This document shows, in pieces, positions 1 through 8,691 of a stretch of 15,615 nt of DNA; within the stretch, counting starts at the first letter, position 1; every line of letters begins with the position of its first letter. The stretch covers positions 1 to 15,615 of the forward strand of contig DASUFP010000067.1 in assembly GCA_036274495.1 (NCBI GenBank), read 5' to 3'. This DNA is from DASUFP01 sp036274495. GTDB taxonomy: Bacteria > Bacteroidota > Bacteroidia > AKYH767-A > OLB10. Below the pieces are notes generated by a model that was not told the DNA's origin, ran no database searches, and saw only the letters and a list, made by a program, of their open reading frames with translations. Position numbers and translations under genes: made by a program.

Positions 1-1099
1 ATGTTACGGGATAATCACTCATGTTATAACCTGATTTTTTATAAAACGAGAGCATCGGAATGGGAATAAAATGAACGTTTACACTTACATCCTTTTCAAA
101 AATCTTTTGGATGATCTGATCTCTTTCAGACTCTGTAATATTAGCTATCCTTAACGGATAAAGGTGATAACTTGATTCACTGTCCGGAGTTTTCTGAACC
201 GGTAAAACGGCCCAATTTTCCCTGCTGAAATATTCTGAATACCTGTTACAAATTGCTTTCCGCCGAATCAATGTATCCTTGTCATATCGTCTTAATTCAA
301 CCATCCCCATTGCTGCCGCAAGGTCGGTCATATTGCATTTGTATCCCGCTTCAATAATGTCGTACTTCCAATTACCACGCTGCATTTTGGCAAGGGCATC
401 TTTGTTTTGACCATGCAATGTAAAAACACACAGGTAATTGTAGACTTCAGCGTTATCGAATGGCGCCGGAAGATTCAATGAAACAGCGCCTCCTTCAGCA
501 GTCGTTAAATTTTTAACGGCATGAAACGAAAAAACAGATACATCGGCCAATGATCCGGTTTTGTTGCCATCAACTGTTGCACCTAAAGAGTGCGCTGCAT
601 CGGAGAGAATTAATATGCGGTTTAACTGATTTTGTATTTCTCCAGATGCTTTAAATTTGGATTTCACATCCGGATGGTTCACCACCTGCATTAAAGCATT
701 ATAATCGCACGGCCAGCCACCAAAATCAACCGGCATGATTACTTTCGTTTTGGTAGTAATGGCCTCCCTTACGGCATTGATATCAATATTAAAATCACTG
801 CCGACATCAACAAGCACTGGAGTTGCGCCACAATGCATTACAACATTAGCCGTAGCGGAATAGGTATAAGCAGGTAATATTACTTCATCACCCGGACCAA
901 CTCCAAACCAGCGGAGCATTATTTCAAGTCCCGCAGTAGCTGAATTCAAACACAATGTAGCCTTGGCTCCGGAATAGGCAGTTAATTCCTTTTCGAAAGC
1001 TTTGGTCCGCGGGCCTGTAGTAATCCAGCCCGACTTTAAAGTTGCGATTACTTCATCAATAACATCCTGATCTATTCGTGGAGGAGCAAAGGGTATCAT
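1..1099 (-). CDS. DegT/DnrJ/EryC1/StrS family PLP-dependent sugar aminotransferase (C-terminus cut by window edge)
   Basis: Translating the complement from the ATG at 1099 gives 366 uninterrupted codons running off the left edge, so the last few dozen residues are missing. Family members are usually about 370-400 residues and transfer an amino group from glutamate to a keto-sugar nucleotide. Visible landmarks: the N-terminal KSGWITTGP (22-30), which matches the family's usual opening motif; DEVILPAYTYSATANVV (71-87); the PLP-ring aspartate D167 in SDAAHSLGA; and the Schiff-base lysine K196 in SFHAVKNLTTAEGG. The last visible part (VNVHFIPIPM then SGYNMSDYPV) matches the C-terminal substrate-binding region. 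The ATG lies 15 bases after the preceding stop, so the gene is probably cotranscribed with the glycosyltransferase genes. The likely job is making an amino sugar for the polysaccharide; which keto-sugar is used cannot be read from the sequence. Confidence 0.93.
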   Translation of the reverse strand, partial: MIPFAPPRIDQDVIDEVIATLKSGWITTGPRTKAFEKELTAYSGAKATLCLNSATAGLEIMLRWFGVGPGDEVILPAYTYSATANVVMHCGATPVLVDVGSDFNIDINAVREAITTKTKVIMPVDFGGWPCDYNALMQVVNHPDVKSKFKASGEIQNQLNRILILSDAAHSLGATVDGNKTGSLADVSVFSFHAVKNLTTAEGGAVSLNLPAPFDNAEVYNYLCVFTLHGQNKDALAKMQRGNWKYDIIEAGYKCNMTDLAAAMGMVELRRYDKDTLIRRKAICNRYSEYFSRENWAVLPVQKTPDSESSYHLYPLRIANITESERDQIIQKIFEKDVSVNVHFIPIPMLSFYKKSGYNMSDYPVT

Positions 1100-1114
1100 G
1101 TCAGCTATAAGAAG

Positions 1115-3916
1115 TTAGTAATGTGAATCAGGCGGGCGGCCGGCAACGTAATTTACCTTATAAATGTAAATGACATCGTTGGCATTCTTGGGGTTCATCC
1201 AATATAGTACCTTGTCAACAAAGCCGGGCTCTATTACTTTTTCGAGTTCCAGTCCGGGGAAAATAGCTTTCAGATTATTTACACGCTCTTCAAGCCTCTT
1301 ATCACCAAGAAACAAAGCATATTGAGGATAGTCATCAGGGCCATATTTATTCAAATAAAATTCAAGCGAATCATATCCTGATTGTTCACTGAGTTCATAG
1401 GTATCAATCCATTTACCAAGATAAAATTCAGGAGCCATTTTTGCTGATCCTCTGTTGGTGTCTTCCATTAAAATACTTTTAATTTCGGATCTCTTGGGGT
1501 AGAGATAGGTCATGGATTCTACTCTTGCGCGCTTGGAATACATGGTAGTGATAAAAGGTAAGAGCAATATGTTGAGCGACCAGAAAAATACCCATGAAAA
1601 ATATATCGCTTTTTTGAATCGTTCCGCCCTGTCCTTTTGCGCGAGCCATTCGTTCCAGCCCGGAATACCCAGAATAACAAAAAACGGGACAATAGGTAAA
1701 ATAAATCGCTCCTGCTTATTTGGAAAATAACTGTGAAATGCCAGGAATACCAGTACGGGAAGAAAAATCACCAATTGCTTTCTCCACTGACGCAGCCAGC
1801 CGTAGAAAAGGAAAAAGCTAATTGGCGGAATAAGTATTCCGAGAATGAGTAATGTGTAATTATACCATGGACCAACAATATAACTGTAGGCATTATCCAT
1901 ATTGTATTTTACATATTCCATAAACTGGGCAAATGGAGCCCCCCAGATGAAATAATCCACCGGCGCCTGTGTCAATACAAATACCGACAGTGATCCAAGA
2001 CCCAACGCAATAGCTGATTTCCACCGGTTCATAATGATAAGCGCTAATCCCATTCCTCCGATAAACAGAACCGTTTGAAAACGGACGCAAAAGGCAACAC
2101 CCAACATGGCTCCTGCCCAGAACATAGCCCGCATCGGCTTCCTTTTTTCATGGGCTGAAATGGCCATCCAACTTCCGCCAACGAGGAAAGGAATACAAAC
2201 CACTTCAACCAAATTTCTGACGCTCAGCCAGGGCATGAACCAGAAAAATGCGAGCAGCAATCCCACTGTTGCAGCAGATTTCAGATCACTGATTTTGTAG
2301 GCAATCCGAAACCCGAAGTATATTGTTCCCAATGATAATATAGCATGCACCAGCCGGACAAATACCATTTTTAACTGCGGGTCGGCGATACCTATAAATT
2401 TTAGTACATGGAAAAAGAGGAAATGCAAACCGCTGTAAAAAAAACTATGTCCGTCGGGCGTTACACCTCCGTAAGCCGGTAGCCAGTTATCGTAATCAGT
2501 ACCGTCAACCCATGCCTGGGAGGCCTCAATAACCAGAAAATGGTCATCATGCATTCCGAAACCTTTTGAATAAACAACAGCAACCAGGCGTAATAAAAAT
2601 CCGGCAATAAGAGAAAAACGGAGCGGATGCATCCGGTAATAAACTTTCAGATCGGCAAGCACCTGTTTATAACCTGGTAAAACAATTGGCTTGTGAATGG
2701 CAGGTTCCAATTGCGGTCTGATAATAAGCGGCAGGAAAAAAGCGAAAAACATAACTCCTGCCTGCACTTCAAGCACCGATTCAACAAGCATATTAATGGC
2801 AACAATTACCAGCAGCCACATTAAAATTGAATTGCCGGATTTTTTAGCATATCTCCAACCCGAAACCAAAATCGCTATCAACAAAAAAACACCGGCAATA
2901 CCCAGCGCGGCAAACGATTGCAGAAACTGGTTGTGAGCGTTCAGTCTTACGTGTGCCACATAGGAAAATCCATGGGCTACATATCTCTTTATCAGTTCGT
3001 CTTTGATATCTCCTGTACCGGTACCAATCAAGAAATTTGATTGAATCAATTCACCCGTTGCCTTCCATACCTGTAACCGCATACCGGATGAACTGAGAGA
3101 AGTATAACCGGGTTCGAGGGTATTAACCATCTCGTAGATCCTGTCGTGTACAAAAGGTACTTCGAATGCCGCATAAATTATTGCAACAAATGCAAATGTC
3201 AAAATAACATTAATAACCCTTAAGGATTTGTTTTTGAAATTGCGAAACCAAAACCAGAGAAGAATCATTACCAGTAACACGAGGCCAAGTTTTGAGGCCA
3301 GCAAAATGATGCCGGCTACCATAATTCCTATACAGGCGAGGTTTGCCCAGGCCGGCATTCCAAGTATTTTAGATTCACTTACAAAGTCATTGAGCAAAAT
3401 AACCACAGTAAAGCAGATATACATCGCAAAGTATCCGGGATGCATAAATGCAGAAAATGTGGTATAATAAAACCGTTGGGCATCTGATGAAAAGAGCGCG
3501 ACCACAAAACATAATAAAAGTGCTGAAATGGTTCCGAAAGCAAACGATTTTAATACCTGCTGAACAGGTACCCTGTTTACAAATTCCTGATCTATTAAAA
3601 TGATGGGGAACAGTAATAGAGAAAATTTGACTTCAAGATCAAATAGTCCGTCAGGAATATTTGACGTCCAAAGCATCCCGATAAGGTGTAACAGCCAGAA
3701 CAACACCAGCAAGAGACTGGTTTTGTTAAAAGTCAATGATTTGAAAGCGGTTTTCCAGCTGCCTGAAATCAGCCAGAGTAAGGTATAAGCAGCAGGAAAA
3801 AAATTAATTCCTTTGGCTTTAAAAGGAAGCAGAAAGGCCATCCCCATCAGGAGCCAGACTCGCAGCAGGTGGTTCTGTGAGGTGCTGAGCGGTTCAAATG
3901 GATGGTTTCCTGCCAC
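1115..3916 (-). CDS. Two-domain membrane protein: O-antigen ligase/polymerase-like N-half fused to a GT-C glycosyltransferase-like C-half
   Basis: A single 933-residue frame with two membrane enzymes in series. Residues 1-400 look like the Wzy/WaaL (O-antigen ligase) family: about ten hydrophobic segments, then a large loop with R280..W284, FLIGTGTGD (295-303) and the H328-N329 pair followed by a hydrophobic helix, the usual Wzy_C pattern. Residues about 430-800 look like a GT-C glycosyltransferase of the ALG9/PIG-B/ArnT kind: a first helix, then GFGMHDDHF with the acidic pair D457-D458 expected in the first luminal/periplasmic loop, many helices, and NKQERFILPIVPF (733-745), resembling the HK..RF..P..P motif of GT22 enzymes. 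The tail from 800 is soluble. GT-C enzymes use polyprenyl-phosphate sugars, so it may decorate or transfer glycan on the periplasmic side. The start is a GTG overlapping the GT2 gene by 23 bases; an ATG at 3847 (residue 24) is an alternative. The domain calls are by motif; the exact activity is unknown. Confidence 0.85.
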   Translation of the reverse strand: MAGNHPFEPLSTSQNHLLRVWLLMGMAFLLPFKAKGINFFPAAYTLLWLISGSWKTAFKSLTFNKTSLLLVLFWLLHLIGMLWTSNIPDGLFDLEVKFSLLLFPIILIDQEFVNRVPVQQVLKSFAFGTISALLLCFVVALFSSDAQRFYYTTFSAFMHPGYFAMYICFTVVILLNDFVSESKILGMPAWANLACIGIMVAGIILLASKLGLVLLVMILLWFWFRNFKNKSLRVINVILTFAFVAIIYAAFEVPFVHDRIYEMVNTLEPGYTSLSSSGMRLQVWKATGELIQSNFLIGTGTGDIKDELIKRYVAHGFSYVAHVRLNAHNQFLQSFAALGIAGVFLLIAILVSGWRYAKKSGNSILMWLLVIVAINMLVESVLEVQAGVMFFAFFLPLIIRPQLEPAIHKPIVLPGYKQVLADLKVYYRMHPLRFSLIAGFLLRLVAVVYSKGFGMHDDHFLVIEASQAWVDGTDYDNWLPAYGGVTPDGHSFFYSGLHFLFFHVLKFIGIADPQLKMVFVRLVHAILSLGTIYFGFRIAYKISDLKSAATVGLLLAFFWFMPWLSVRNLVEVVCIPFLVGGSWMAISAHEKRKPMRAMFWAGAMLGVAFCVRFQTVLFIGGMGLALIIMNRWKSAIALGLGSLSVFVLTQAPVDYFIWGAPFAQFMEYVKYNMDNAYSYIVGPWYNYTLLILGILIPPISFFLFYGWLRQWRKQLVIFLPVLVFLAFHSYFPNKQERFILPIVPFFVILGIPGWNEWLAQKDRAERFKKAIYFSWVFFWSLNILLLPFITTMYSKRARVESMTYLYPKRSEIKSILMEDTNRGSAKMAPEFYLGKWIDTYELSEQSGYDSLEFYLNKYGPDDYPQYALFLGDKRLEERVNNLKAIFPGLELEKVIEPGFVDKVLYWMNPKNANDVIYIYKVNYVAGRPPDSHY

Positions 3917-4859
3917 TGATCAATAAAATTAAGCCCTTTAGAAATCCCGAGCCATAAGATATATGCAAGGCCGGATAAATGATGAATAACAAGAATCGAG
4001 AAGTAATACTCAAATTGCTCTTCACAGCAAACAGGCAAATCAGCAGCAAATATAAACAGAACGGGCTGAACCACCATAAATTGATGAATGCAAGTGGGAA
4101 TGAAGCCAGGTACAGCACAAATGCCGAAGGTATAAGATGCCTTAACCTGAGACCGGTGTGCACTTTTTTAAGTACCAGCGGTTTAAAGAGTCCATATTGA
4201 AAATACTGGCTAAACAGTTTAATTATACTGTTTCGCGGATAATAAGTGCTCTTGATGGCTGGATCCAGATAAACCGTAAAACCTGCCTTGCGGGCCCGGT
4301 AATGGAATTCATCATCCTGATTCCTTAGCATTTCTGTATCGAACATACCTGTGGTTTCGAATATTGACCGTCGCCACGCACCCAGGTAAACCGATTCTGT
4401 AAATCCCTCTTTGGTGGCATCATGAAACCCGCTATCACCTACTCCTAATGGTGTTGACGTTGCATAAGCAACTGCCAGCTGCAGGGGTGTGGTACCTTGT
4501 GCCCGCATGGGCCCGCCAACAATGTCGGCGCCGGTTCGACTGAAACACTCAAGAATGGCAACGAAATAATCTTTGTGATATTTAGTATGGGCGTCAAGCC
4601 GGACTACAGGATCTCCCGTGCTGGCGGTAATAGCCATATTAAGAGCATACGGAACAAATTTGTCCGGGTTTGAAAGCAATTTAATATTCGGATTTGCGGA
4701 AATGTATCTGTTGATAATCTCAACCGTTCGGTCAGAAGATCCCCCATCCACCAAAATAAGTTCTTTTGATGGGGGCTGTGCAGATAGAAAAAAATTGAGC
4801 ACATCGCTGATATAATGCTCTTCGTTATAAACCGGACAGATTACAGTTAACTTTTCCAA
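3894..4859 (-). CDS. Glycosyltransferase family 2, ExoA-like, with C-terminal membrane segments
   Basis: A 321-residue inverting GT-A enzyme that would add a sugar from a nucleotide-sugar donor to a lipid-linked acceptor at the inner membrane. It shows the family opening TVICPVYNEEHYI (5-17), nucleotide-binding ILVDGGSSDRT (35-45), a DxD-equivalent D89-A90-H91, the acceptor-side LGAWRRSIFETTGMFD region (159-174) and the catalytic-base motif NQDDEF (180-185). Residues about 243-310 hold two or three hydrophobic helices, as in succinoglycan-type ExoA. The start is TTG at 4859: the frame has a stop two codons upstream and no ATG precedes the conserved beta-strand, so TTG is well supported. It follows an 88-base gap that carries a possible promoter, and its end overlaps the next gene by 23 bases. 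Donor and acceptor are not identifiable. Confidence 0.92.
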   Translation of the reverse strand: MEKLTVICPVYNEEHYISDVLNFFLSAQPPSKELILVDGGSSDRTVEIINRYISANPNIKLLSNPDKFVPYALNMAITASTGDPVVRLDAHTKYHKDYFVAILECFSRTGADIVGGPMRAQGTTPLQLAVAYATSTPLGVGDSGFHDATKEGFTESVYLGAWRRSIFETTGMFDTEMLRNQDDEFHYRARKAGFTVYLDPAIKSTYYPRNSIIKLFSQYFQYGLFKPLVLKKVHTGLRLRHLIPSAFVLYLASFPLAFINLWWFSPFCLYLLLICLFAVKSNLSITSRFLLFIIYPALHISYGSGFLKGLILLISGRKPSI

Positions 4860-4913
4860 TGATTACTAAATTACATCACTTGTTAATTCAAAAAAACCGG
4901 GACCGTATTAAAT

Positions 4914-4921
4914 CAAAGATA
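4914..4921 (-). promoter_or_regulatory. Possible Bacteroidetes -7 promoter element before the GT2 gene
   Basis: The minus strand reads TATCTTTG, a full match to the Bacteroidetes -7 consensus TAnnTTTG. It lies about 55 bases upstream of the TTG start, in the only sizeable gap (88 bases) between polysaccharide genes. No clear TTG-type -33 element is seen 19-21 bases upstream, so this may be chance in A/T-rich DNA or a weak internal promoter for the GT2, fusion and aminotransferase genes. Confidence 0.35.
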
Positions 4922-4947
4922 CCTCTTGCATGCAGATTAGTGATGGA

Positions 4948-5943
4948 TTAATTCAAACCAACCACCTCCCTATATATGCCGATAAGTTTCTCACAAACCG
5001 ATTCTTCCGATAAACCATCGGCAATCAGTTTCGGCCTGCCGTTGGTGCGCGGATCAGTACCGGCTTCAGCCATTGCAGTGAGGACATTGGCAATTACTGC
5101 TGCATCCTGATCCACTATAAAACAGCCTTCTACTCCTTTTACACGATCTGCAGCATCTCCTACTACTGTAGTTACAACAGGAATATTACACGACAACGCC
5201 TCTTTCACCACCATCGGACTACCCTCATTATCGGAACACATCAAAATACAACTTGAGGCATTGATAAGGGTTGGAATTGTTCCGGCGTCAATCATCCCAC
5301 TTAGGACTTCGAGCCGGATTGGTTTTTGTGTTTTGGAAGAAGCTAATTTTACTGCACTTTCAGCGATATCCTGCCGTTTGACCACCGGATCACGGCCATT
5401 AAACAATATTATAAATTCATCCTCTTTCCAGCCAAGTGTTTGGCGGCATGTTTTTTTATCTTCAGGCTTGAATAAATCGGTATTGATGCCGGATGGAATC
5501 AATACACATTTTTTTTGAGCCCACCAGACTGAATGGATCAGTCCCTGACTTACACAAATAATTTTACGTACAAAAACCGCTGAAATATTGGAGAGTAATC
5601 TTCCAAAAAAATCTCTTAACAAGCCATCTCCGGGCGTACGGTTAATATCGCTTCCCTGAAAAGAAATAATTACCGGCAATCCGAAAAACAACGAAAAAAA
5701 AGAAGTAACAGTGCCATAATGAACATGGATAAGATCGGGTTTGAAACGGCGTATTAATTCTTTTACCTCACGATACGATTTATAAAGTTTAAGAGGCGAT
5801 AAGCGCGATTTGAGATAGTAAACGAACTGAGGCACTCCGGCTCTTTCGACACTTGCTGCCTGTCGTTTGGCGAAAATCATAACCGGTCCTTCTTCTTCAC
5901 CGGGTATTATTGCCAGTACTTTTATTTTCTCCGTTTCACGCAT
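4948..5943 (-). CDS. Glycosyltransferase family 4 (GT-B fold)
   Basis: A retaining glycosyltransferase of 331 residues, predicted to act on the cytoplasmic side and add a sugar to the growing lipid-linked repeat unit. The N-terminal Rossmann half has KVLAIIPGEEEGP (8-20), the acceptor region PDLIHVHYG (69-77) and FQGSDI (95-100). The C-terminal half has VLIPSGINTDLF (147-158), the donor-phosphate region NGRDPVVKRQD (182-192) with K189, and the E-x7-E motif E240...E248 in EGSPMVVKEALSC, followed by NIPVVTT. I chose the ATG at 5943 rather than an upstream in-frame TTG at 6003 because the extra 20 residues would overlap the polymerase gene and do not belong to the fold. With this start the gene overlaps the polymerase stop by 8 bases (ATGCGTGA), which suggests translational coupling. 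Confidence 0.93.
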   Translation of the reverse strand: MRETEKIKVLAIIPGEEEGPVMIFAKRQAASVERAGVPQFVYYLKSRLSPLKLYKSYREVKELIRRFKPDLIHVHYGTVTSFFSLFFGLPVIISFQGSDINRTPGDGLLRDFFGRLLSNISAVFVRKIICVSQGLIHSVWWAQKKCVLIPSGINTDLFKPEDKKTCRQTLGWKEDEFIILFNGRDPVVKRQDIAESAVKLASSKTQKPIRLEVLSGMIDAGTIPTLINASSCILMCSDNEGSPMVVKEALSCNIPVVTTVVGDAADRVKGVEGCFIVDQDAAVIANVLTAMAEAGTDPRTNGRPKLIADGLSEESVCEKLIGIYREVVGLN

Positions 5944-7333
5944 CGGCAGTAGGCTTAACAGCCAGCCAAATAATACCGGCAGGGAGTAACATTCCTTCCA
6001 CAAACAGTGCCTTATATGCTTCCGGTCCGTTACGAATAAGCAAAGGGAGAAAACTTACAAAGGAGGCAAATGCAATAAGGGAAATGATCCTTAAAAACAT
6101 ATTATTCCTGTTTTCAGCAGCACTGTAGGCTTTCCAGGAAACCTTCCAAAGCCAGCCAAGAAACAATGCACCGCATATTACACCAATAATTCCAAAATTA
6201 AGGTACCACGCCGTTGCATGATGTATGGTATATCCCTGCCCGGGAGGTAACTTTAATGAATTGACATAATAGGTATAAATATCTTCCGGACGCTTATCGT
6301 AAATTACCCTTGGTATGGCAGAAGCCACCAGGTTGATCAGGCTGGAGCCCATTGTAGGCGGCAGGTGCTGTGCAACGCAGCCGTACATCGAAACATGCGC
6401 AAAAAACATCTCATTACTAAAAGCAACAGAACTCAAAATGGACATATCACCGTGAGAAGGCTCAGGATGTTCGGTGTCACCCATCAAAAAGTACTTTAAA
6501 ACCGCAGGCGGATATCTTCTTACACTGTCGTTGAGGGTTAACGGTATTGCTATAACTGCTATGAGAGCAGCATATCGGATCCAATTAATCTTTTGAGAAA
6601 AACTTATATAAACTATAGCCGTAAATATTCCACAAAACAACAATTCATGTTTATTTCCCAGTAGCAACAGGTAGGATAATACAAGAATAATAGAAATAAT
6701 ATATTTAGCAGTCAGGCTCCTTTTTACATTGACAAATTTAAAGTATTTGTTATTGTCTCCAATCATTAACAATGTAAAACCAAACAATACACTAAACGCT
6801 GCAATCAGGTTTAATAACTGGTGAATTGTATACCACCTGTTTATTGAATGCCTTACAACATAATAAAAGGATTTATTGTTGCTGATAGCGTATCGGACAT
6901 CCGGGTAAATGCAAATAAAACTAAAAATCAGCGCTGCAAGTGAAATGATGACCAGGATATTATGATTAACATTTAGTTTTTCCCGGGTTTTCGGTTGAGT
7001 GATTTGTAATGAATGACGTGTTCCTGTATATAAAAATGCAATCTGCAGAACTATAATAAATAAGGCATAATATAAAATCGACTGCATATAATAGGAGTCG
7101 GCATGAACGACAAACATTTTTTCGAAAATGTAATAATAATGCAAACCGATATTTTGAGCTGAGTTATCATTAAAAGCATCCCATACCAAAAACCAGGCTC
7201 CGGAAAGGCTCCAATAGTAAAGAGCAAAAACACCGATAAGAATGGAATAATTATTTGTTTGCCGCCACATTTTTCCGGCAAGCCAACCTATAACAGCTGT
7301 ACAAAACAATAAGACCAGATAAAATTGCCACAT
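5936..7333 (-). CDS. Wzy-type O-antigen / repeat-unit polymerase candidate
   Basis: A 465-residue polytopic inner-membrane protein with roughly eleven or twelve hydrophobic segments (for example 3-20, 30-50, 85-102, 124-143, 170-192, 210-226, 230-245, 250-267, 374-396, 411-434, 443-460). A large hydrophilic region, probably periplasmic, spans about 268-372. Features typical of Wzy-like polymerases are the short GNKHELL motif after a helix (226-232), an IPRVIYDKRPED stretch (340-351), and GQGYTIHHATAWYLNFG (365-381) leading into a helix. Wzy polymerases join lipid-linked repeat units on the periplasmic face. Primary sequence is poorly conserved in this family, so the call rests on topology, motifs and position directly after a flippase and before glycosyltransferases. 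The start is ATG, 16 bases after the flippase stop. Confidence 0.8.
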   Translation of the reverse strand: MWQFYLVLLFCTAVIGWLAGKMWRQTNNYSILIGVFALYYWSLSGAWFLVWDAFNDNSAQNIGLHYYYIFEKMFVVHADSYYMQSILYYALFIIVLQIAFLYTGTRHSLQITQPKTREKLNVNHNILVIISLAALIFSFICIYPDVRYAISNNKSFYYVVRHSINRWYTIHQLLNLIAAFSVLFGFTLLMIGDNNKYFKFVNVKRSLTAKYIISIILVLSYLLLLGNKHELLFCGIFTAIVYISFSQKINWIRYAALIAVIAIPLTLNDSVRRYPPAVLKYFLMGDTEHPEPSHGDMSILSSVAFSNEMFFAHVSMYGCVAQHLPPTMGSSLINLVASAIPRVIYDKRPEDIYTYYVNSLKLPPGQGYTIHHATAWYLNFGIIGVICGALFLGWLWKVSWKAYSAAENRNNMFLRIISLIAFASFVSFLPLLIRNGPEAYKALFVEGMLLPAGIIWLAVKPTADA

Positions 7334-7349
7334 AGATTTGGTTTTCTAA

Positions 7350-8594
7350 TTATTTGGAGCGGGTTTCTATGTGTTTAATTCTGACAATTCGGTAAATGGC
7401 GATTCCTCCCAGAAAGAACATTGCACAGCTGAAACCTGCCAATGGCAGCCAAAAGGGAGCATCAAATAACAAAAAAAAGAGTATGAAAATCAAAAAGACC
7501 GAAAACGACATCAATACATTGAGTGTGTTGAGAGCCTTTTTATAGTAAGCGTCAATGATACTTCTCAGCACTACGAATACGGCAAGGCCTATAGCTCCCG
7601 GAACGAGCAACCGGGTTACCAATACTAAATCAGGGTCGGCAGACCCCAAATACATTTGCAAAATTGAGCCGGCAAAAACTTCAAAAACAATTACTCCTGC
7701 AGCCGAGAGGAAAAATACATTCAGTATTAGTTTTCGTGACCTGGCCAACAGGAGGTCAAATTTCATTTCTACGACCATCTTCCTGGCTTCCGGTAGCAGA
7801 ATAATACTTATTGGATTCAGGGCGGCAGAAGCCATATTCAGTAAAGTAATTCCAAATGCCACAAAACCGGCCTGGGTAATTCCAAAATAATGCGCAGTAA
7901 GCAAGGGCGGTGCTGCAAACAGCATAGCATATGCAATATCTCCGGGTACCCGCTGTAAGCCGAAAACATACAATTCATTCATGTGTATCTTCTCGGGCAT
8001 CCCGTGTTTGATAAAGGCGGTCCATTCAGGGGCTAAAAACAAAACAGGTATGAGCAGCCAGCAAATTCCGGTAACCATGAGGACCATTGAAATGTTTGCC
8101 GATATAAAAAAAGCCGTAACAGGTACCACACCCATTGTTATCAACTGTAGCAAATTTGCTGAACTGATAAGCATTTTACCTCTGAAATAACTGTAGACCA
8201 GACTCTGCCAAACCAATCCGCAAATCATTACAACAATCGGGAACATCAGAAAACTCATATCAGCTGAACCAAGGAAAATATAGGCGAGCCAACCCGGAAA
8301 CATAAGCGCAGATAAAGCAAATACACCGCAAAGTATTAACGGCCAAATAGCGGAGGCAATAAAATAGCGGGACGATTCGAGAAGGGCTGTATCATGAACA
8401 GATGCAAGCTGTCGGGGAAGCGAAACTGCCATACCCAACAAAACAACAGGTTGCACAAGTGAAACAATCCGGCGCGAAAGAGCATAATTTGAAAAATCGG
8501 CAGTCCCAAAATCAGCTGCTAGTCGGTAAACCCAAATGCCGGCAAGCAAAACCATGAACTCAGTTAGAAAAGTAATCAAGTACTTTTTGGACAT
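7350..8594 (-). CDS. Wzx-type polysaccharide flippase (MOP superfamily)
   Basis: A 414-residue membrane protein with about twelve predicted helices and short loops, the size and layout of oligosaccharide flippases that move undecaprenyl-linked repeat units across the inner membrane. Family-like signatures are the N-terminal helix start then FSNYALSRRIVSL (34-46), SLVYSYFRGKMLISSANLLQL (131-151) after the fourth helix, and the seventh-helix entry LYVFGLQRVPGDIAYAML (208-225). It ends in a basic tail. It begins with ATG, 97 bases after the rny stop, and is the first gene of the polysaccharide block. I see no clear promoter in that gap, so it may depend on read-through from rny. A lipid II flippase is less likely because the neighbours are glycan-assembly genes. 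Confidence 0.9.
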   Translation of the reverse strand: MSKKYLITFLTEFMVLLAGIWVYRLAADFGTADFSNYALSRRIVSLVQPVVLLGMAVSLPRQLASVHDTALLESSRYFIASAIWPLILCGVFALSALMFPGWLAYIFLGSADMSFLMFPIVVMICGLVWQSLVYSYFRGKMLISSANLLQLITMGVVPVTAFFISANISMVLMVTGICWLLIPVLFLAPEWTAFIKHGMPEKIHMNELYVFGLQRVPGDIAYAMLFAAPPLLTAHYFGITQAGFVAFGITLLNMASAALNPISIILLPEARKMVVEMKFDLLLARSRKLILNVFFLSAAGVIVFEVFAGSILQMYLGSADPDLVLVTRLLVPGAIGLAVFVVLRSIIDAYYKKALNTLNVLMSFSVFLIFILFFLLFDAPFWLPLAGFSCAMFFLGGIAIYRIVRIKHIETRSK

Positions 8595-8691
8595 GGTTAC
8601 TTACTTTCAATTTGGGAGTGATAAAGGAGTTTTCAAACCCACTACCCTGCAGGATACTTTGCAAAAATCCGGATGCAAAACACCTTTTGAA

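Noticed and set aside
4860..4947. Intrinsic terminator at the CCGG and run of seven T (minus strand) in the gap
   Set aside because: The only GC pairing beside the T-run would need a 2-base loop, so no stable stem forms.
5944..6003. Upstream extension of the GT4 gene from a TTG at 6003
   Set aside because: The extra 20 residues would fall inside the polymerase gene, and the ATG at 5943 gives a compact 8-base overlap and starts directly before the first Rossmann strand.
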